From UBA11891 sp965658355 (GTDB taxonomy: Bacteria; Bacteroidota; Bacteroidia; Flavobacteriales; Flavobacteriaceae): 64,000 nt of DNA. The position numbers and the translations under genes were made by a program. Where the stretch lies: NCBI GenBank assembly GCA_965658355.1, contig CBFHRX010000002.1:39094-103093 (forward strand). The letters run 5' to 3'. The notes beneath the pieces are model-generated. The model ran no database searches. It was not told where the DNA came from and was given only the letters and a program-made list of their open reading frames with translations. Positions 16,778-25,624 of this stretch are shown here, in pieces. Positions within the stretch are counted from its first letter, which is position 1. Each line of letters starts with the position of its first letter.

Positions 16778-18820
16778 GTGGCAAGCAGCAATATACTCGG
16801 CTTCGAAAACAGCCCTTACTTGCTGCAACATGCGGACAACCCCGTTTATTGGCAAACCTGGGAGAAAACAGATTTTCAATCCCTGCAAAAAAACAACAGC
16901 CTCTTGCTTATAAGCATTGGGTATGCTACCTGTCATTGGTGCCATGTTATGGAGCGGGAGTGTTTTGAATCTGAATCTGTGGCCGACTATATGAATGCCC
17001 ACTTCCACAACATCAAAATAGACCGCGAAGAACGCCCCGACTTGGATCAAATCTACATGCAAGCTTTGCAGCTCCTCACAGGTCAAGGGGGGTGGCCTTT
17101 AAACATAGTAGCACTTCCTGACGGCCGTCCCATATGGGGCTGCACCTATCTGCCAAAAGAGCAATGGATGGCGTCACTAAAAAAACTGGTCGCGCTGCAA
17201 AATGAAAAACCAGAACACCTAATCGAATACGCTTCTCAGTTTGAAAAAGGCCTTTTAGAAAGCCAGAAACCCTTAGTTGAAACGGAAGCAAAGAAAAGAA
17301 TCGCATTTCCGGAGTACATCTCCCAAATGCTTGAGGGCAAAGACTCCGAATGGGGTGGTTTTAGGGCCCCTAAATTTCCTATGCCCGTACAACTGAGTGC
17401 CTTTCAAACAGCTGCTTATTTATACAAGGACGAAGCGTCACAGCAACATGTTGCTACAACCCTAAGTAGGATTTGCTTGGGAGGCCTCTACGATGCTGTA
17501 GAAGGAGGTTTTTCACGGTATTCAGTTGATGAACGCTGGCATGTCCCCCATTTCGAAAAGATGGGATATGACAATGGCCAACTGCTCAGCCTCCTATCAG
17601 ACGCCTATCTAAAGGATTCAAACCCACTGTATCTTGATCGAATCAACAGCACCTTTGAATTTATTCAACATACTCTTTTACAAGAAAGTGGCGGCTTTTC
17701 CTGCGCCCTAGATGCTGATAGTCTTAACCCTGATGGGAAACTAGAAGAAGGTGCCTATTATGTCTGGGAAAAAGAAGCGCTACACCTCTTATTAGGAGAA
17801 GAGTATCCTTTATTTGAGCAGTTTTACAACAATCAAGAAAGCGGCTTCTGGGAAGACTCTAAATATGTTCTTTTTCAAACTCTTCCTGAAAAAGACTTTG
17901 CAGCGCAGCATCAAATACCGCTTGATCGTTTCCTGGTGAAAAGAAATAAATGGCGTCAGATACTTTTGCAAGCACGCCTACAACGCCCACAGCCTTTGAT
18001 TGATACCAAAATAATAGCCTCATGGAATGCACTGATCATCTCGGGCCTTTGTAAAGCCAATCGAACGACTTATAATCCTACTATCGAAAGCTGTGCCAAA
18101 CAGGCCCTTCACTTTATACAACACGAAATGATCCGCAAAGACGGAAAACTAGTACGGGTTTGGAAGAAAGATAAAGAAGCCTTTTTAGAGGATTATGCAT
18201 TGGTGATACAAGCCTTCATTACAGCCTATCAAAGTTTTTTTGACACGTCGTATTTACTCCTCGCCAAAACACTTTTTGAATACTGTCTAGAACATTTTTA
18301 CAATACAGAAACCTCATTTTTCTATTTTAAAAATAAAAAAGAAACAGACAGTCTCTTTAATCCCATTGAAATAGAAGATAATGTCATCCCTTCTTCCAAT
18401 GCAGTAATGACTGAAAATCAATGGCTATTAGGTCGGTATTTTGTCTTACCTCAATGGAAAATGGAAGCCAAAAATAGAGTCGCTTTAATGCAGCCTCAAA
18501 TTGCCCACTATCCCAAAGGCTATGGCCTGTGGATTCAATTGGGATTGCTGTTTGAGAAAACAGAAGTAGAGCTGGTTATTACAGGTCCAGAGGCTGCTGA
18601 TCACGCTTCTCTATTTGTGAGGCAATATCAGCCACAGCTTTGCATTGCTATATGCAATTCACACGAAGAAGCCGCTAAAATTCCTTGTACGGAAAATCGC
18701 TTTGTAGCAAACACAACACAATTTTATGTCTGTCAAAACCAAAGTTGTCTACTCCCTACCCAAAACAAAAATAAAGCCTTAGAACAATTGGAGAAAGCGC
18801 TTAAGACTTCGGTGGCGTAG
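16778..18820 (+). CDS. DUF255 thioredoxin-domain protein (YyaL/spermatogenesis-associated protein 20 family)
   Basis: 680 residues with a GTG start at 16778, two bases after the Nfu stop. The N-terminal thioredoxin-like domain begins with the diagnostic NSPYLLQHADNPVYW and has the active-site motif CHWC (Cys52, Cys55) followed by MERECFE. IDREERPDLD and GQGGWPLN are further family signatures. The remainder is an alpha/alpha-barrel like N-acylglucosamine 2-epimerases (PKFPMP, RYSVDERWHVPHFEKM, SWNALIISGL). No enzymatic role is firmly established for the family. Its last 20 bases overlap the converging tsaB gene. Confidence 0.92.
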   Translation: MASSNILGFENSPYLLQHADNPVYWQTWEKTDFQSLQKNNSLLLISIGYATCHWCHVMERECFESESVADYMNAHFHNIKIDREERPDLDQIYMQALQLLTGQGGWPLNIVALPDGRPIWGCTYLPKEQWMASLKKLVALQNEKPEHLIEYASQFEKGLLESQKPLVETEAKKRIAFPEYISQMLEGKDSEWGGFRAPKFPMPVQLSAFQTAAYLYKDEASQQHVATTLSRICLGGLYDAVEGGFSRYSVDERWHVPHFEKMGYDNGQLLSLLSDAYLKDSNPLYLDRINSTFEFIQHTLLQESGGFSCALDADSLNPDGKLEEGAYYVWEKEALHLLLGEEYPLFEQFYNNQESGFWEDSKYVLFQTLPEKDFAAQHQIPLDRFLVKRNKWRQILLQARLQRPQPLIDTKIIASWNALIISGLCKANRTTYNPTIESCAKQALHFIQHEMIRKDGKLVRVWKKDKEAFLEDYALVIQAFITAYQSFFDTSYLLLAKTLFEYCLEHFYNTETSFFYFKNKKETDSLFNPIEIEDNVIPSSNAVMTENQWLLGRYFVLPQWKMEAKNRVALMQPQIAHYPKGYGLWIQLGLLFEKTEVELVITGPEAADHASLFVRQYQPQLCIAICNSHEEAAKIPCTENRFVANTTQFYVCQNQSCLLPTQNKNKALEQLEKALKTSVA

Positions 18821-19478
18821 TGTAAAATTCTTTTAAATAAAAGGGTTCAAAATAAGCCAGATCCTCAAATTCGGCTGCTTTAAATCGCGCTGTTGCCAAA
18901 GCAATCATCTGCTGAACAGAAGGCTCTTTTATACTTAAATTAAAATTGGCATTGGGATGTGAAAGCAGCTTTTGAAATTTTTCTTGTCCATCGCCCACAA
19001 AATAACAAGGCTTTTCCTCAAGATAATTTGCAAAAGAAGTGGGCTCTAAAATCTCTGCCCAGGGTTCCTTGATAAGTTGGCCCATTTCATCAAATACAGC
19101 TGTATAGGCTTCCATCCGACGCGCGTCAATTAAAGGAATCGTATAGGAGGGCTGTTGGGAGGGGCTCTTTTGGGCTAGCATTTCCAAGCTTCCAACTGAT
19201 AACAATGGCAGATCCAATGCTAAACAAAGGCCTTTGGCTGCAGCCACACCAATTCGCAAGCCTGTATAGGAGCCTGGCCCTTTACCAACCACAATCCCCT
19301 CTACATCCTGTACGCCAAGTGATGCTTTTTCTAGTACTGACTGGATAAAGGGATGGAGTTTTTCTGCGTGGCTAAACGAAACTTCGCTCAATTCCTGAAT
19401 AGCCAATAGTGTCCCTTCATTACTGATTCCTACTGAACAATTCTTGCTGGATGTTTCTATGTATAAAAGAACTGACAT
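18801..19478 (-). CDS. tsaB: tRNA threonylcarbamoyladenosine biosynthesis protein TsaB
   Basis: 225 residues from the ATG at 19478 (MSVLLYIETSS). A longer frame reaches 19523, but it would translate through a terminator hairpin and does not fit the family N-terminus. ASKHA-fold signatures are LLYIETSSKNCSVG, FSHAEKLHP and GKGPGSYTGLRIG. TsaB scaffolds TsaD and TsaE, which place threonylcarbamoyl on A37 of ANN-reading tRNAs. The start codon lies only four bases after a TATTTTTG -7 box, so the mRNA is probably leaderless. It converges on and overlaps the DUF255 gene by 20 bases. Confidence 0.94.
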   Translation of the reverse strand: MSVLLYIETSSKNCSVGISNEGTLLAIQELSEVSFSHAEKLHPFIQSVLEKASLGVQDVEGIVVGKGPGSYTGLRIGVAAAKGLCLALDLPLLSVGSLEMLAQKSPSQQPSYTIPLIDARRMEAYTAVFDEMGQLIKEPWAEILEPTSFANYLEEKPCYFVGDGQEKFQKLLSHPNANFNLSIKEPSVQQMIALATARFKAAEFEDLAYFEPFYLKEFYTTPPKS

Positions 19479-19482
19479 TTGG

Positions 19483-19490
19483 CAAAAATA
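19483..19490 (-). promoter_or_regulatory. Bacteroidota -7 promoter element for tsaB, inside a terminator tail
   Basis: Reverse-strand TATTTTTG is a perfect TAnnTTTG and also forms the T-tract of the tolC terminator. Only four bases separate it from the tsaB ATG, which predicts transcription start at or next to the start codon. Confidence 0.5.
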
Positions 19491-19518
19491 AAAAACCCCT
19501 TCCGTGTGGAAGGGGTTT
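19483..19518 (-). terminator. Intrinsic terminator of the efflux operon
   Basis: A perfect 11-bp stem (19493-19503 with 19508-19518, GGAAGGGGTTT on one arm) with a four-base loop, followed on the reverse strand by TTTATTTTTG. It lies 19 bases after the tolC stop and is the strongest hairpin in this part of the window. Confidence 0.9.
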
Positions 19519-19537
19519 CTCAACTATTTTTGCCTGA

Positions 19538-20965
19538 TTAATTTATTTCTAAGGGCAAGCCAAAATAAAACTCGACCACTTTTAACTTGAATACATAATC
19601 AAATTTTGAACGGATGGCATCCGATACTGCAGCTTCATAGCGTTGCTTAGCCTGAACATAGTCAAAGGAATTCATGGCACCTGCTTGAAAGCGTTCAAAA
19701 GCATCGTCTGCTGCACGACGTGTTGCGTTTTCTGTTTTAAGGGAAGCTTCATATAATTTATACGCTCCTTTTGAATCATTAAAAGCTTGATTTACAGCCG
19801 TTTCTAAATCCAGCTGCTGTTGCTCAGAGAATGTTTTGCTTCGCTCCACATTGACCTTTGATCGTTTTACGGCATTACTCAAAGTCTTTCCATTGAATAC
19901 AGGGATGGAAAGTTGCAAGCCGAAATTGTGCCCATCGTAAAGTGAAAATTGATCTGCAAAAGATAAAGGAGGTGCGATAGTTTGCTCCTCAAAGTCTCTC
20001 ACAACCAAATCTCCAGTCCCCGCAACATAGCCTAATGGCACGGTATTAAAGACTCCAGAACCGATTAACCGATCGTTATAGGTAATACGGGTACTGTATG
20101 AGTAAAAGCCTGAAAGCCTAGGGTATAAAGCCCCTTTGGCAATATCAAGATCTTTTTGAGCAATTTCAATGTTTGTTTCTGCTAATTTTACATCATTCCT
20201 AAAGGTCTTGGCTTTTTCAAATATCACTTTAGGATCTTGTTCTAAAATTGTTGGAAAAGGAAGATTGAAATCTTCTAATTCTATCTCAAAATTATCGTAA
20301 TCTGTGATTAGCAGTAGTTGAGCTAAGTTAATTTTACCGAGTCTATAATTATTCTCAGCTTGTATTAGGGACTGCTCTTGGGTAGCTAGATTCGCCTCTA
20401 ATTCATATAAATCACGCGGTGTCAATACACCTGCTTCTACCAATTCCTTTGTCCGCTCTAATTCAATTTGAGTCGTTTCAATCTGTTTTTCTTGAACCGT
20501 TACAATCTCTTTATTGAGAACTAATTGAAGATAGGCATTTGCGACAAACAAGCTAATATCATCTGCCATATCAGCTAGTTGATACTGCTGGGCGAGAATG
20601 TTTAATTGTGCCCGTCTGTACCGATTGATGTTTTGCAAACCATTGAAAATATCGATCCCAACATTCCCCTGAAATGAGGAAAACTCAGTAGTAAGGTTTT
20701 CTAAAAGCCCTGTTGTAATATTTTGGTTCAATCCATTGTTCCAGATATGGGAGGCGGATAAATTTACAGTTGGTAAAAAGTTACCTATCGCATTGAGCTT
20801 ATCGATACCTGCATTCTGAAGGTCTAATTGGGACTGTTTGATGCTAATATTTTTCTCAAGTGCTAGGCTAACACAATCTTCTAATGAGAGTGGGGCTGTC
20901 TGTGCTTGTAGGGACATAAACCCTAAACATAATAAGCCTAAAAATAAAATCGTTATTCTTGTCAT
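19538..20965 (-). CDS. TolC family outer-membrane efflux channel
   Basis: 475 residues from the ATG at 20965 (MTRITILFLG), which gives a signal peptide ending at LQAQ; a longer frame upstream would overlap the adaptor stop. Two TolC repeats are visible, each beginning with a helix-rich LSLEDCVSLALEKN / NVERSKTFSEQQQLDLETAVNQAFND type segment, with barrel strands near SLYDGHNFGLQLSIPVFNG. TolC trimers form the outer-membrane and periplasmic exit duct. It is the last gene of the ABC efflux operon, 19 bases after the adaptor, and is followed by a strong terminator. Confidence 0.93.
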   Translation of the reverse strand: MTRITILFLGLLCLGFMSLQAQTAPLSLEDCVSLALEKNISIKQSQLDLQNAGIDKLNAIGNFLPTVNLSASHIWNNGLNQNITTGLLENLTTEFSSFQGNVGIDIFNGLQNINRYRRAQLNILAQQYQLADMADDISLFVANAYLQLVLNKEIVTVQEKQIETTQIELERTKELVEAGVLTPRDLYELEANLATQEQSLIQAENNYRLGKINLAQLLLITDYDNFEIELEDFNLPFPTILEQDPKVIFEKAKTFRNDVKLAETNIEIAQKDLDIAKGALYPRLSGFYSYSTRITYNDRLIGSGVFNTVPLGYVAGTGDLVVRDFEEQTIAPPLSFADQFSLYDGHNFGLQLSIPVFNGKTLSNAVKRSKVNVERSKTFSEQQQLDLETAVNQAFNDSKGAYKLYEASLKTENATRRAADDAFERFQAGAMNSFDYVQAKQRYEAAVSDAIRSKFDYVFKLKVVEFYFGLPLEIN

Positions 20966-20984
20966 GGTCAAGTTATTTGTGGGT

Positions 20985-22106
20985 TTAATTATTTTCTTCC
21001 TCGTCTTCACCTATTTTATTCGGCTCCGTCTTATTCCACACTTTAACCTCATCTTCCATTTTCAACCCAGAAACAATCTCCACATTAATACCATCAGAGA
21101 TTCCTGTCTTAATCTCTCTTTTTTCAAAGGTATCATCTCCCGTCTTCACCTCTACAAAAGGCTCCTCTGTTTTACGATCAAACTGAATAAGTGCTTCTGG
21201 GAGTACCATGATACTATCTTTACGCTCCAAGACTATAGAGGCATTAGCGCTGTATCCAGCACGGACAAAAATATCTTTTAAATAAACATCGCCTTCTATT
21301 TTGAATTTTACAGCCCCCTGATCCTCTTTGCCTTTAGGGGAGATAAACTTGAGCTTAGCTTCAAAATTTTTGTCTTGAATGGCTCCTAAATTAACTTGCA
21401 AGGGCATGTCCATATAAAGTTTGCCCACTTCGGCTTCGTCCACTTCACCCTCAAAGATCATTTTACTCAAATCGGCAACAGCTGCGATAGTGGTTCCGTT
21501 GTTAAAGGTGTTGCTTTCCGTTACTTGGTCCCCTTCCTCTACCGGAATTTCTAAGACCGTTCCGCCAATAGTAGCGCGAATATTGGTATTGGCTGTTTGA
21601 GCACCACCGGCGGATCCTTCTTTAATAATCTGTAAGTTCGACTGGGCAATTTTCAGCTCTTGTCGCGCTTGCTTATAATTGAGTTCTGAAGCTTCAAAAT
21701 CGCGTCTAGAGATAATTTCTTTGGTGTAAAGTTTTTGGTTGCGCTCAAAATCAGCTTTGGCATTTGCTAAAACAATTCTAGCGTTGCTGACGCGTCCCTG
21801 CGCACTATTCAAACTAGACTCATCGGGTACAATTTGAACTTTTGCCAACAGATCTCCAGCTTCTACAAGAGCTCCCTCTTCCACAAAAATCTGATCTAAA
21901 ATACCGGATACTTGGGGTTTGATTTCTACTTCATCTTCCGGAATTACTTTTCCGGTCACGACCGTTTTTCGCTCTATCGAAGCGATAAAGGGTTTTTCTG
22001 TTTCGTAGGTTGTAATGGACTTGCTATTCGTTTTAATAAAATAAGCCGCCGCAAAAAGGCCGCCAAAGACTAAAACTGAAATAAGGAGATATCTTGCAAT
22101 TTTCAT
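20985..22106 (-). CDS. Periplasmic adaptor (membrane fusion) subunit of the efflux system
   Basis: 373 residues with an N-terminal membrane anchor (residues 5-25). The lipoyl/biotinyl-like halves VSGILDQIFVEEGALVEAGDLLAKV and IGGTVLEIPVEEGDQV flank a helical hairpin at about residues 95-165. The barrel and membrane-proximal domains follow, and the end is strongly acidic (GEDEEENN). This is the MacA/HlyD type that links an inner-membrane ABC transporter to TolC. It follows the second permease gene by 24 bases. Confidence 0.93.
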   Translation of the reverse strand: MKIARYLLISVLVFGGLFAAAYFIKTNSKSITTYETEKPFIASIERKTVVTGKVIPEDEVEIKPQVSGILDQIFVEEGALVEAGDLLAKVQIVPDESSLNSAQGRVSNARIVLANAKADFERNQKLYTKEIISRRDFEASELNYKQARQELKIAQSNLQIIKEGSAGGAQTANTNIRATIGGTVLEIPVEEGDQVTESNTFNNGTTIAAVADLSKMIFEGEVDEAEVGKLYMDMPLQVNLGAIQDKNFEAKLKFISPKGKEDQGAVKFKIEGDVYLKDIFVRAGYSANASIVLERKDSIMVLPEALIQFDRKTEEPFVEVKTGDDTFEKREIKTGISDGINVEIVSGLKMEDEVKVWNKTEPNKIGEDEEENN

Positions 22107-22130
22107 TTTATAATTGGGTGTTAATTAATT

Positions 22131-23408
22131 CTATTCTTCTCTGAGTGCATCAATTGGTTTTATGCTTACTGCACGTTGTGCGGGTATCAGTCCAATCAAT
22201 ACTCCCATACTGATCATGGTAAATAAGGCTCCTGCTATATAGGATAATGGAACCGTTGGATTGGTAAACGGAAAATCTTCTAAGTTGGTAGTAGCAGCAT
22301 TAATACCGGCCAACACTAGGGCTCCTAAAATGATTCCAAAAATCCCTGCTAATAATGTTAAAAACACTGATTCTAACAAGATCTGATTGCGAACTTCAGA
22401 AGGGGTAGCTCCTAAAGCACGCCGCACTCCTAATTCTTTAGTACGCTCTTTTACAGAAATCAATAATATGTTCCCAATACCAATTACACCAGCGATGATA
22501 GTGGCGATCCCTACAATAAGTGACATAAGTGTTAAACCGTCTTTAAAGCCGATAATTCGTGTCCAAATCTCCCCCAGATTAAAGGAACCAAAAGCACGTT
22601 CGTCTTCTGGGTCAACGCGGTGTATTCTTTTCAATACTTGCTTTACTTCTTTCTCTACTGCCACTACATCGGCATCGTCATAGGCAGCGATGGTAAACCA
22701 ATCTACATCTTGGCCTGTATTGTATATCTGTCTAAAAGTAGACAAGGGTATGTAGATGTCACTATCCGATTCAAAACCCCCGTCGTTACTTGTTTTATGT
22801 ATTCCAACTACTTGAAAATAAATACCGCTGATGTTGATATAAGCCCCGATGGGATTTTCGCCTTTTTCAAATAATTCAGACTTGGTACGTTCTCCAATGA
22901 CACAGATCTTTCGCTCGTATTGGTAATCATCTGGATTGATATAGCGACCGCCATCATAAATTTTAAGCGGAAATATCTGTACGTATTCCGGAGTATCGCC
23001 ATAAACAGTGTAATTTCCTGTTTTTGAGCCCCGAACCACGATGGGTTGTGATCCTCCGTCAAATAAACCTCTTGTATTACGAGGGGCTATATACTGAACA
23101 GAAGGGACTCTCTTTTTGATATACTCGATATCTTGTAATTTCAACTGAGGTGTACGACCGGACTTAAATCCATCGTAAGGCAAGCTGGTGCTTTGTGCCC
23201 ATAAAAACATGGAGTTTATGGCGACATTGTCAAACGCTCTGTCAAACCCATTATCCATTCCTTTTGCTGAACCCGATAGCGTGATGTAGATAAATATCCC
23301 CCACAACACTCCAATAACTGTAATAATGGTTCGGGTCTTGTTTTTAGAGATAGAACCAAAAATCTCTTGCCAGGTATCCCGATCAAATAGAATGTTTCTA
23401 CTACTCAT
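22131..23408 (-). CDS. ABC transporter permease, MacB/FtsX type (second copy)
   Basis: 425 residues: an N-terminal cytoplasmic helix (DTWQEIFGSISKNKTRTIITVIGV leads into TM1), a large periplasmic MacB core domain (about residues 50-275), then three C-terminal membrane helices with the FtsX signature SVKERTKELGVRRALGATPSEV. It is homologous to its neighbour, and the two probably form the heterodimeric membrane part. Its start overlaps the first permease by eight bases. Substrate is unknown; MacB relatives handle peptides, macrolides or lipids. Confidence 0.92.
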   Translation of the reverse strand: MSSRNILFDRDTWQEIFGSISKNKTRTIITVIGVLWGIFIYITLSGSAKGMDNGFDRAFDNVAINSMFLWAQSTSLPYDGFKSGRTPQLKLQDIEYIKKRVPSVQYIAPRNTRGLFDGGSQPIVVRGSKTGNYTVYGDTPEYVQIFPLKIYDGGRYINPDDYQYERKICVIGERTKSELFEKGENPIGAYINISGIYFQVVGIHKTSNDGGFESDSDIYIPLSTFRQIYNTGQDVDWFTIAAYDDADVVAVEKEVKQVLKRIHRVDPEDERAFGSFNLGEIWTRIIGFKDGLTLMSLIVGIATIIAGVIGIGNILLISVKERTKELGVRRALGATPSEVRNQILLESVFLTLLAGIFGIILGALVLAGINAATTNLEDFPFTNPTVPLSYIAGALFTMISMGVLIGLIPAQRAVSIKPIDALREE

Positions 23409-24630
23409 CTCTCAAAGCGATTATAGGTTTTATACTGGCGGCCCTTTTGGCAGGGATATAGCCTGCGATGGCGCCAAATACAACTAAAATAAAGGTAGCC
23501 CAGATAGCTGTCGTTGTGTCGATATAGGGGTTTTTGATGAAAAAATCTTCGAGCTTTTCACCGATGTTTTTAAGCAGAATAATCCCCAGTATCATGCCCA
23601 CAAAACCCGAAATAAGCGTAATAAAAATGGATTCTTGCAAAATCAATTGAATTACGCTACGCGGAGTGGCTCCTAGTGCTTTGCGTATCCCTAACTCCTT
23701 AGTACGTTCTTTCACAACAAAGACCATAATATTAGAGATCCCTATAATTCCCGCAATTAAAGTGCCTAGTCCCACAAAGGTGACGATTAGCTGAAGTACT
23801 TCTGCAAACTGCTGATTCCTTTTGAAATTATCAGCTGCATTGTTGATGAAAATACCACTACTATCGGTAGGGTCTATGGACTTTTTTTGCTTTAAAAAAA
23901 GGCGCAGTTTTTTTTCAAAGGCTAAGGAGCCTGCATGTCCAATCTTAGGTGAAAAGGTGACCACTATTTGATCTACTTTGTCATTATTTTTTTCAATTTG
24001 CTGTCTTGTGGTGTAAGGAATGTACAGGATTCTCTCTTCGCGATCCCCACCACTGTCTTGAAAGACGCCCACTATACGGAACATCACAGAACCTACATCT
24101 AAATACTTTCCAATAGGGTTTTCATTTTTAAACAAATCCTCCGCCACCAATCGACCAATAACAACAACCTTACTTCTTTCGGTCATGTCTCTTTGATTGA
24201 GAAACCGCCCCTGCATCAAAATCGTTTTTTCAACTTTTTGATGGACAGGTGCTACAGCTCTTGTCGTATAATTATCGGATTCATTTTTGTATTTGGCTAC
24301 TGCTCCTCTACTAATCCTAGGGGTTATATCTTCTAAATAAAAAGGGAAATTGAGTTTAATATCAGCTAAATCCGTATTGTCAAATTCAATTCGGCGGTCT
24401 TTCTTAAAACCCTTATAGGGCTTGGACGTTTTTCCGGGGTACAAGTACAACACATTAGTCGAATCATCCATGAAAAATTCTGCAAATGTATTCTTCAAAC
24501 CGTTCCCCAATCCAAAGAGCATAATAAAAATAAAAATTCCCAATGCGACTGTAAACCCAGATAAAAAGGTACGCAGCTTGTTCTTGCGGATGGTTTCAAA
24601 TATTTCTTGCCAGCGATCTCTACTAAACAT
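23401..24630 (-). CDS. ABC transporter permease, MacB/FtsX type (first copy)
   Basis: 409 residues with the same layout as the following gene: RWQEIFETIRKNKLRTFLSGFTVALG leading into TM1, a periplasmic domain with TSKPYKGFKKDRR, and three C-terminal helices with VKERTKELGIRKALGATPRSV. The shared YKGFK/YDGFK region and FtsX loop show recent common ancestry with its partner. Start and stop overlap the genes on either side by eight bases, so the stoichiometry of the ATPase and both permeases is likely fixed by translational coupling. Confidence 0.92.
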   Translation of the reverse strand: MFSRDRWQEIFETIRKNKLRTFLSGFTVALGIFIFIMLFGLGNGLKNTFAEFFMDDSTNVLYLYPGKTSKPYKGFKKDRRIEFDNTDLADIKLNFPFYLEDITPRISRGAVAKYKNESDNYTTRAVAPVHQKVEKTILMQGRFLNQRDMTERSKVVVIGRLVAEDLFKNENPIGKYLDVGSVMFRIVGVFQDSGGDREERILYIPYTTRQQIEKNNDKVDQIVVTFSPKIGHAGSLAFEKKLRLFLKQKKSIDPTDSSGIFINNAADNFKRNQQFAEVLQLIVTFVGLGTLIAGIIGISNIMVFVVKERTKELGIRKALGATPRSVIQLILQESIFITLISGFVGMILGIILLKNIGEKLEDFFIKNPYIDTTTAIWATFILVVFGAIAGYIPAKRAASIKPIIALRDE

Positions 24631-25324
24631 GGGCGGAGGCTAACTCTTGTTTTACTTTTTTATCTTCTACAATGACCCCATCTTTTAGGGTAACAATCCT
24701 TTTACACATATTGGCAATATCAGGTTCATGGGTAACAACTAAAATCGTTTTACCTTCCTCATTAATCTTTTGAATTAAATCCATTACTTCATAAGAGGTC
24801 TTTGTATCTAGTGCTCCTGTAGGCTCATCCGCTAAAAGCACTTTAGGCTGCGAGGCTAAGGCTCTTGCAATCGCTACTCTTTGTTTTTGCCCTCCCGAGA
24901 GTTCACTCGGCAAATGGGTAGCCCATTCCTTGAGGCCTACTTTTTCCAAGTAATCTATTGATTTTTGCTGCCGTTCTTTACGCTTTATACCTTGATAATA
25001 TAGGGGGAGAGAAACATTCTCTAAGGCCGATTTGTAATTGATTAGGTTGAAAGACTGAAATACAAATCCTAAAAACTTATTGCGATACTGAGCCGCTTTT
25101 GTTTCGTCCAAATCTTCAATGGGAACTTGATCCAACTCATAGATACCCGTATCGGCAACGTCTAACATTCCAATAATATTCAACAAGGTAGATTTCCCAG
25201 ATCCAGATGAGCCCATAATAGCCACAAGCTCACCCTCATCTACCTCAAAATCAATACCTTTAAGAACATGTAGGGAAGAGCTTCCCATTTTATAGGACTT
25301 GTGTAGGTTGTTGATTTTTATCAT
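24623..25324 (-). CDS. ABC transporter ATP-binding protein, LolD/MacB-type
   Basis: 233 residues. Walker A is GSSGSGKST near residue 38, the signature motif is LSGGQKQRVAIARAL and Walker B is VLLADEPTGALD, followed by the switch His in VVTHEPD. It belongs to the subfamily that powers FtsX-fold permeases by mechanotransmission. It is the first gene of the five-gene operon. A -7 box and an inverted repeat lie upstream. Confidence 0.95.
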   Translation of the reverse strand: MIKINNLHKSYKMGSSSLHVLKGIDFEVDEGELVAIMGSSGSGKSTLLNIIGMLDVADTGIYELDQVPIEDLDETKAAQYRNKFLGFVFQSFNLINYKSALENVSLPLYYQGIKRKERQQKSIDYLEKVGLKEWATHLPSELSGGQKQRVAIARALASQPKVLLADEPTGALDTKTSYEVMDLIQKINEEGKTILVVTHEPDIANMCKRIVTLKDGVIVEDKKVKQELASAHV

Positions 25325-25348
25325 GGATCAGATTGGTAAAAAGTTAAA

Positions 25349-25356
25349 CAAAAATA
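25349..25356 (-). promoter_or_regulatory. Bacteroidota -7 promoter element for the efflux operon
   Basis: Reverse-strand TATTTTTG, a perfect TAnnTTTG, leaves 24 bases to the ATPase ATG. A TTG lies 15 bases further upstream, slightly closer than the usual -33 spacing. Confidence 0.5.
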
Positions 25357-25382
25357 ACATAATAACATATACAAGAGAGAAT

Positions 25383-25400
25383 TGTAACAGAAATGTTACA
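25383..25400. promoter_or_regulatory. Inverted repeat TGTAACA-N4-TGTTACA upstream of the efflux operon
   Basis: A perfect 7-bp inverted repeat with a GAAA spacer lies about 27 bases upstream of the -7 box and eight bases beyond the end of the small cysteine protein gene. The symmetry suits a dimeric regulator. No T-run follows on the reverse strand, so it is a poor terminator, though a weak one cannot be excluded. No regulator gene is adjacent. Confidence 0.4.
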
Positions 25401-25408
25401 CTATTTTC

Positions 25409-25624
25409 CTATTCTTTCATCATTTTGACAACTCGCCACCCCACTAAGGCAACTAGAACATAGGGAATCGCCATAAGATATACGATTCCATCATTGATTC
25501 CTTTGGCAGTATTCTGCCCCTCTTCTGATTCTAAAACAGCTCTACACATGGAGCATTGTGCCGACATTGTATCAGGAAACAGCAGGCTGAAAAAAAGAAA
25601 GAAAAAAACAATTTTTTTAAGCAT
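25409..25624 (-). CDS. Small exported or membrane protein with CxxC motif, function unknown
   Basis: 71 residues. A signal sequence (residues 1-22) is followed at once by CSMC (Cys24, Cys27) and an Arg, then a short polar stretch and one membrane helix (about residues 46-66) ending in basic KMMKE. I do not recognise a named family. The exposed CxxC next to SCO and DUF420 genes suggests copper, heme or thiol handling during cytochrome oxidase assembly, which is inference. Its start overlaps the DUF420 stop by eight bases and it is the last gene of the unit. Confidence 0.75.
   Translation of the reverse strand: MLKKIVFFFLFFSLLFPDTMSAQCSMCRAVLESEEGQNTAKGINDGIVYLMAIPYVLVALVGWRVVKMMKE

Noticed and set aside
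16619..17086. Reverse 155-codon frame across the Nfu/DUF255 junction
   Set aside because: Antisense to two well-supported genes including the CSGC and CHWC motifs; composition is not protein-like.
19478..19523. Longer tsaB start at 19523
   Set aside because: It would translate through the tolC terminator and adds 15 residues not typical of TsaB; the ATG at 19478 matches the family N-terminus.
25383..25400. Inverted repeat as terminator of the oxidase assembly unit
   Set aside because: The stem is short and A/T-rich and lacks a following T-run on the reverse strand; listed instead as a possible operator.
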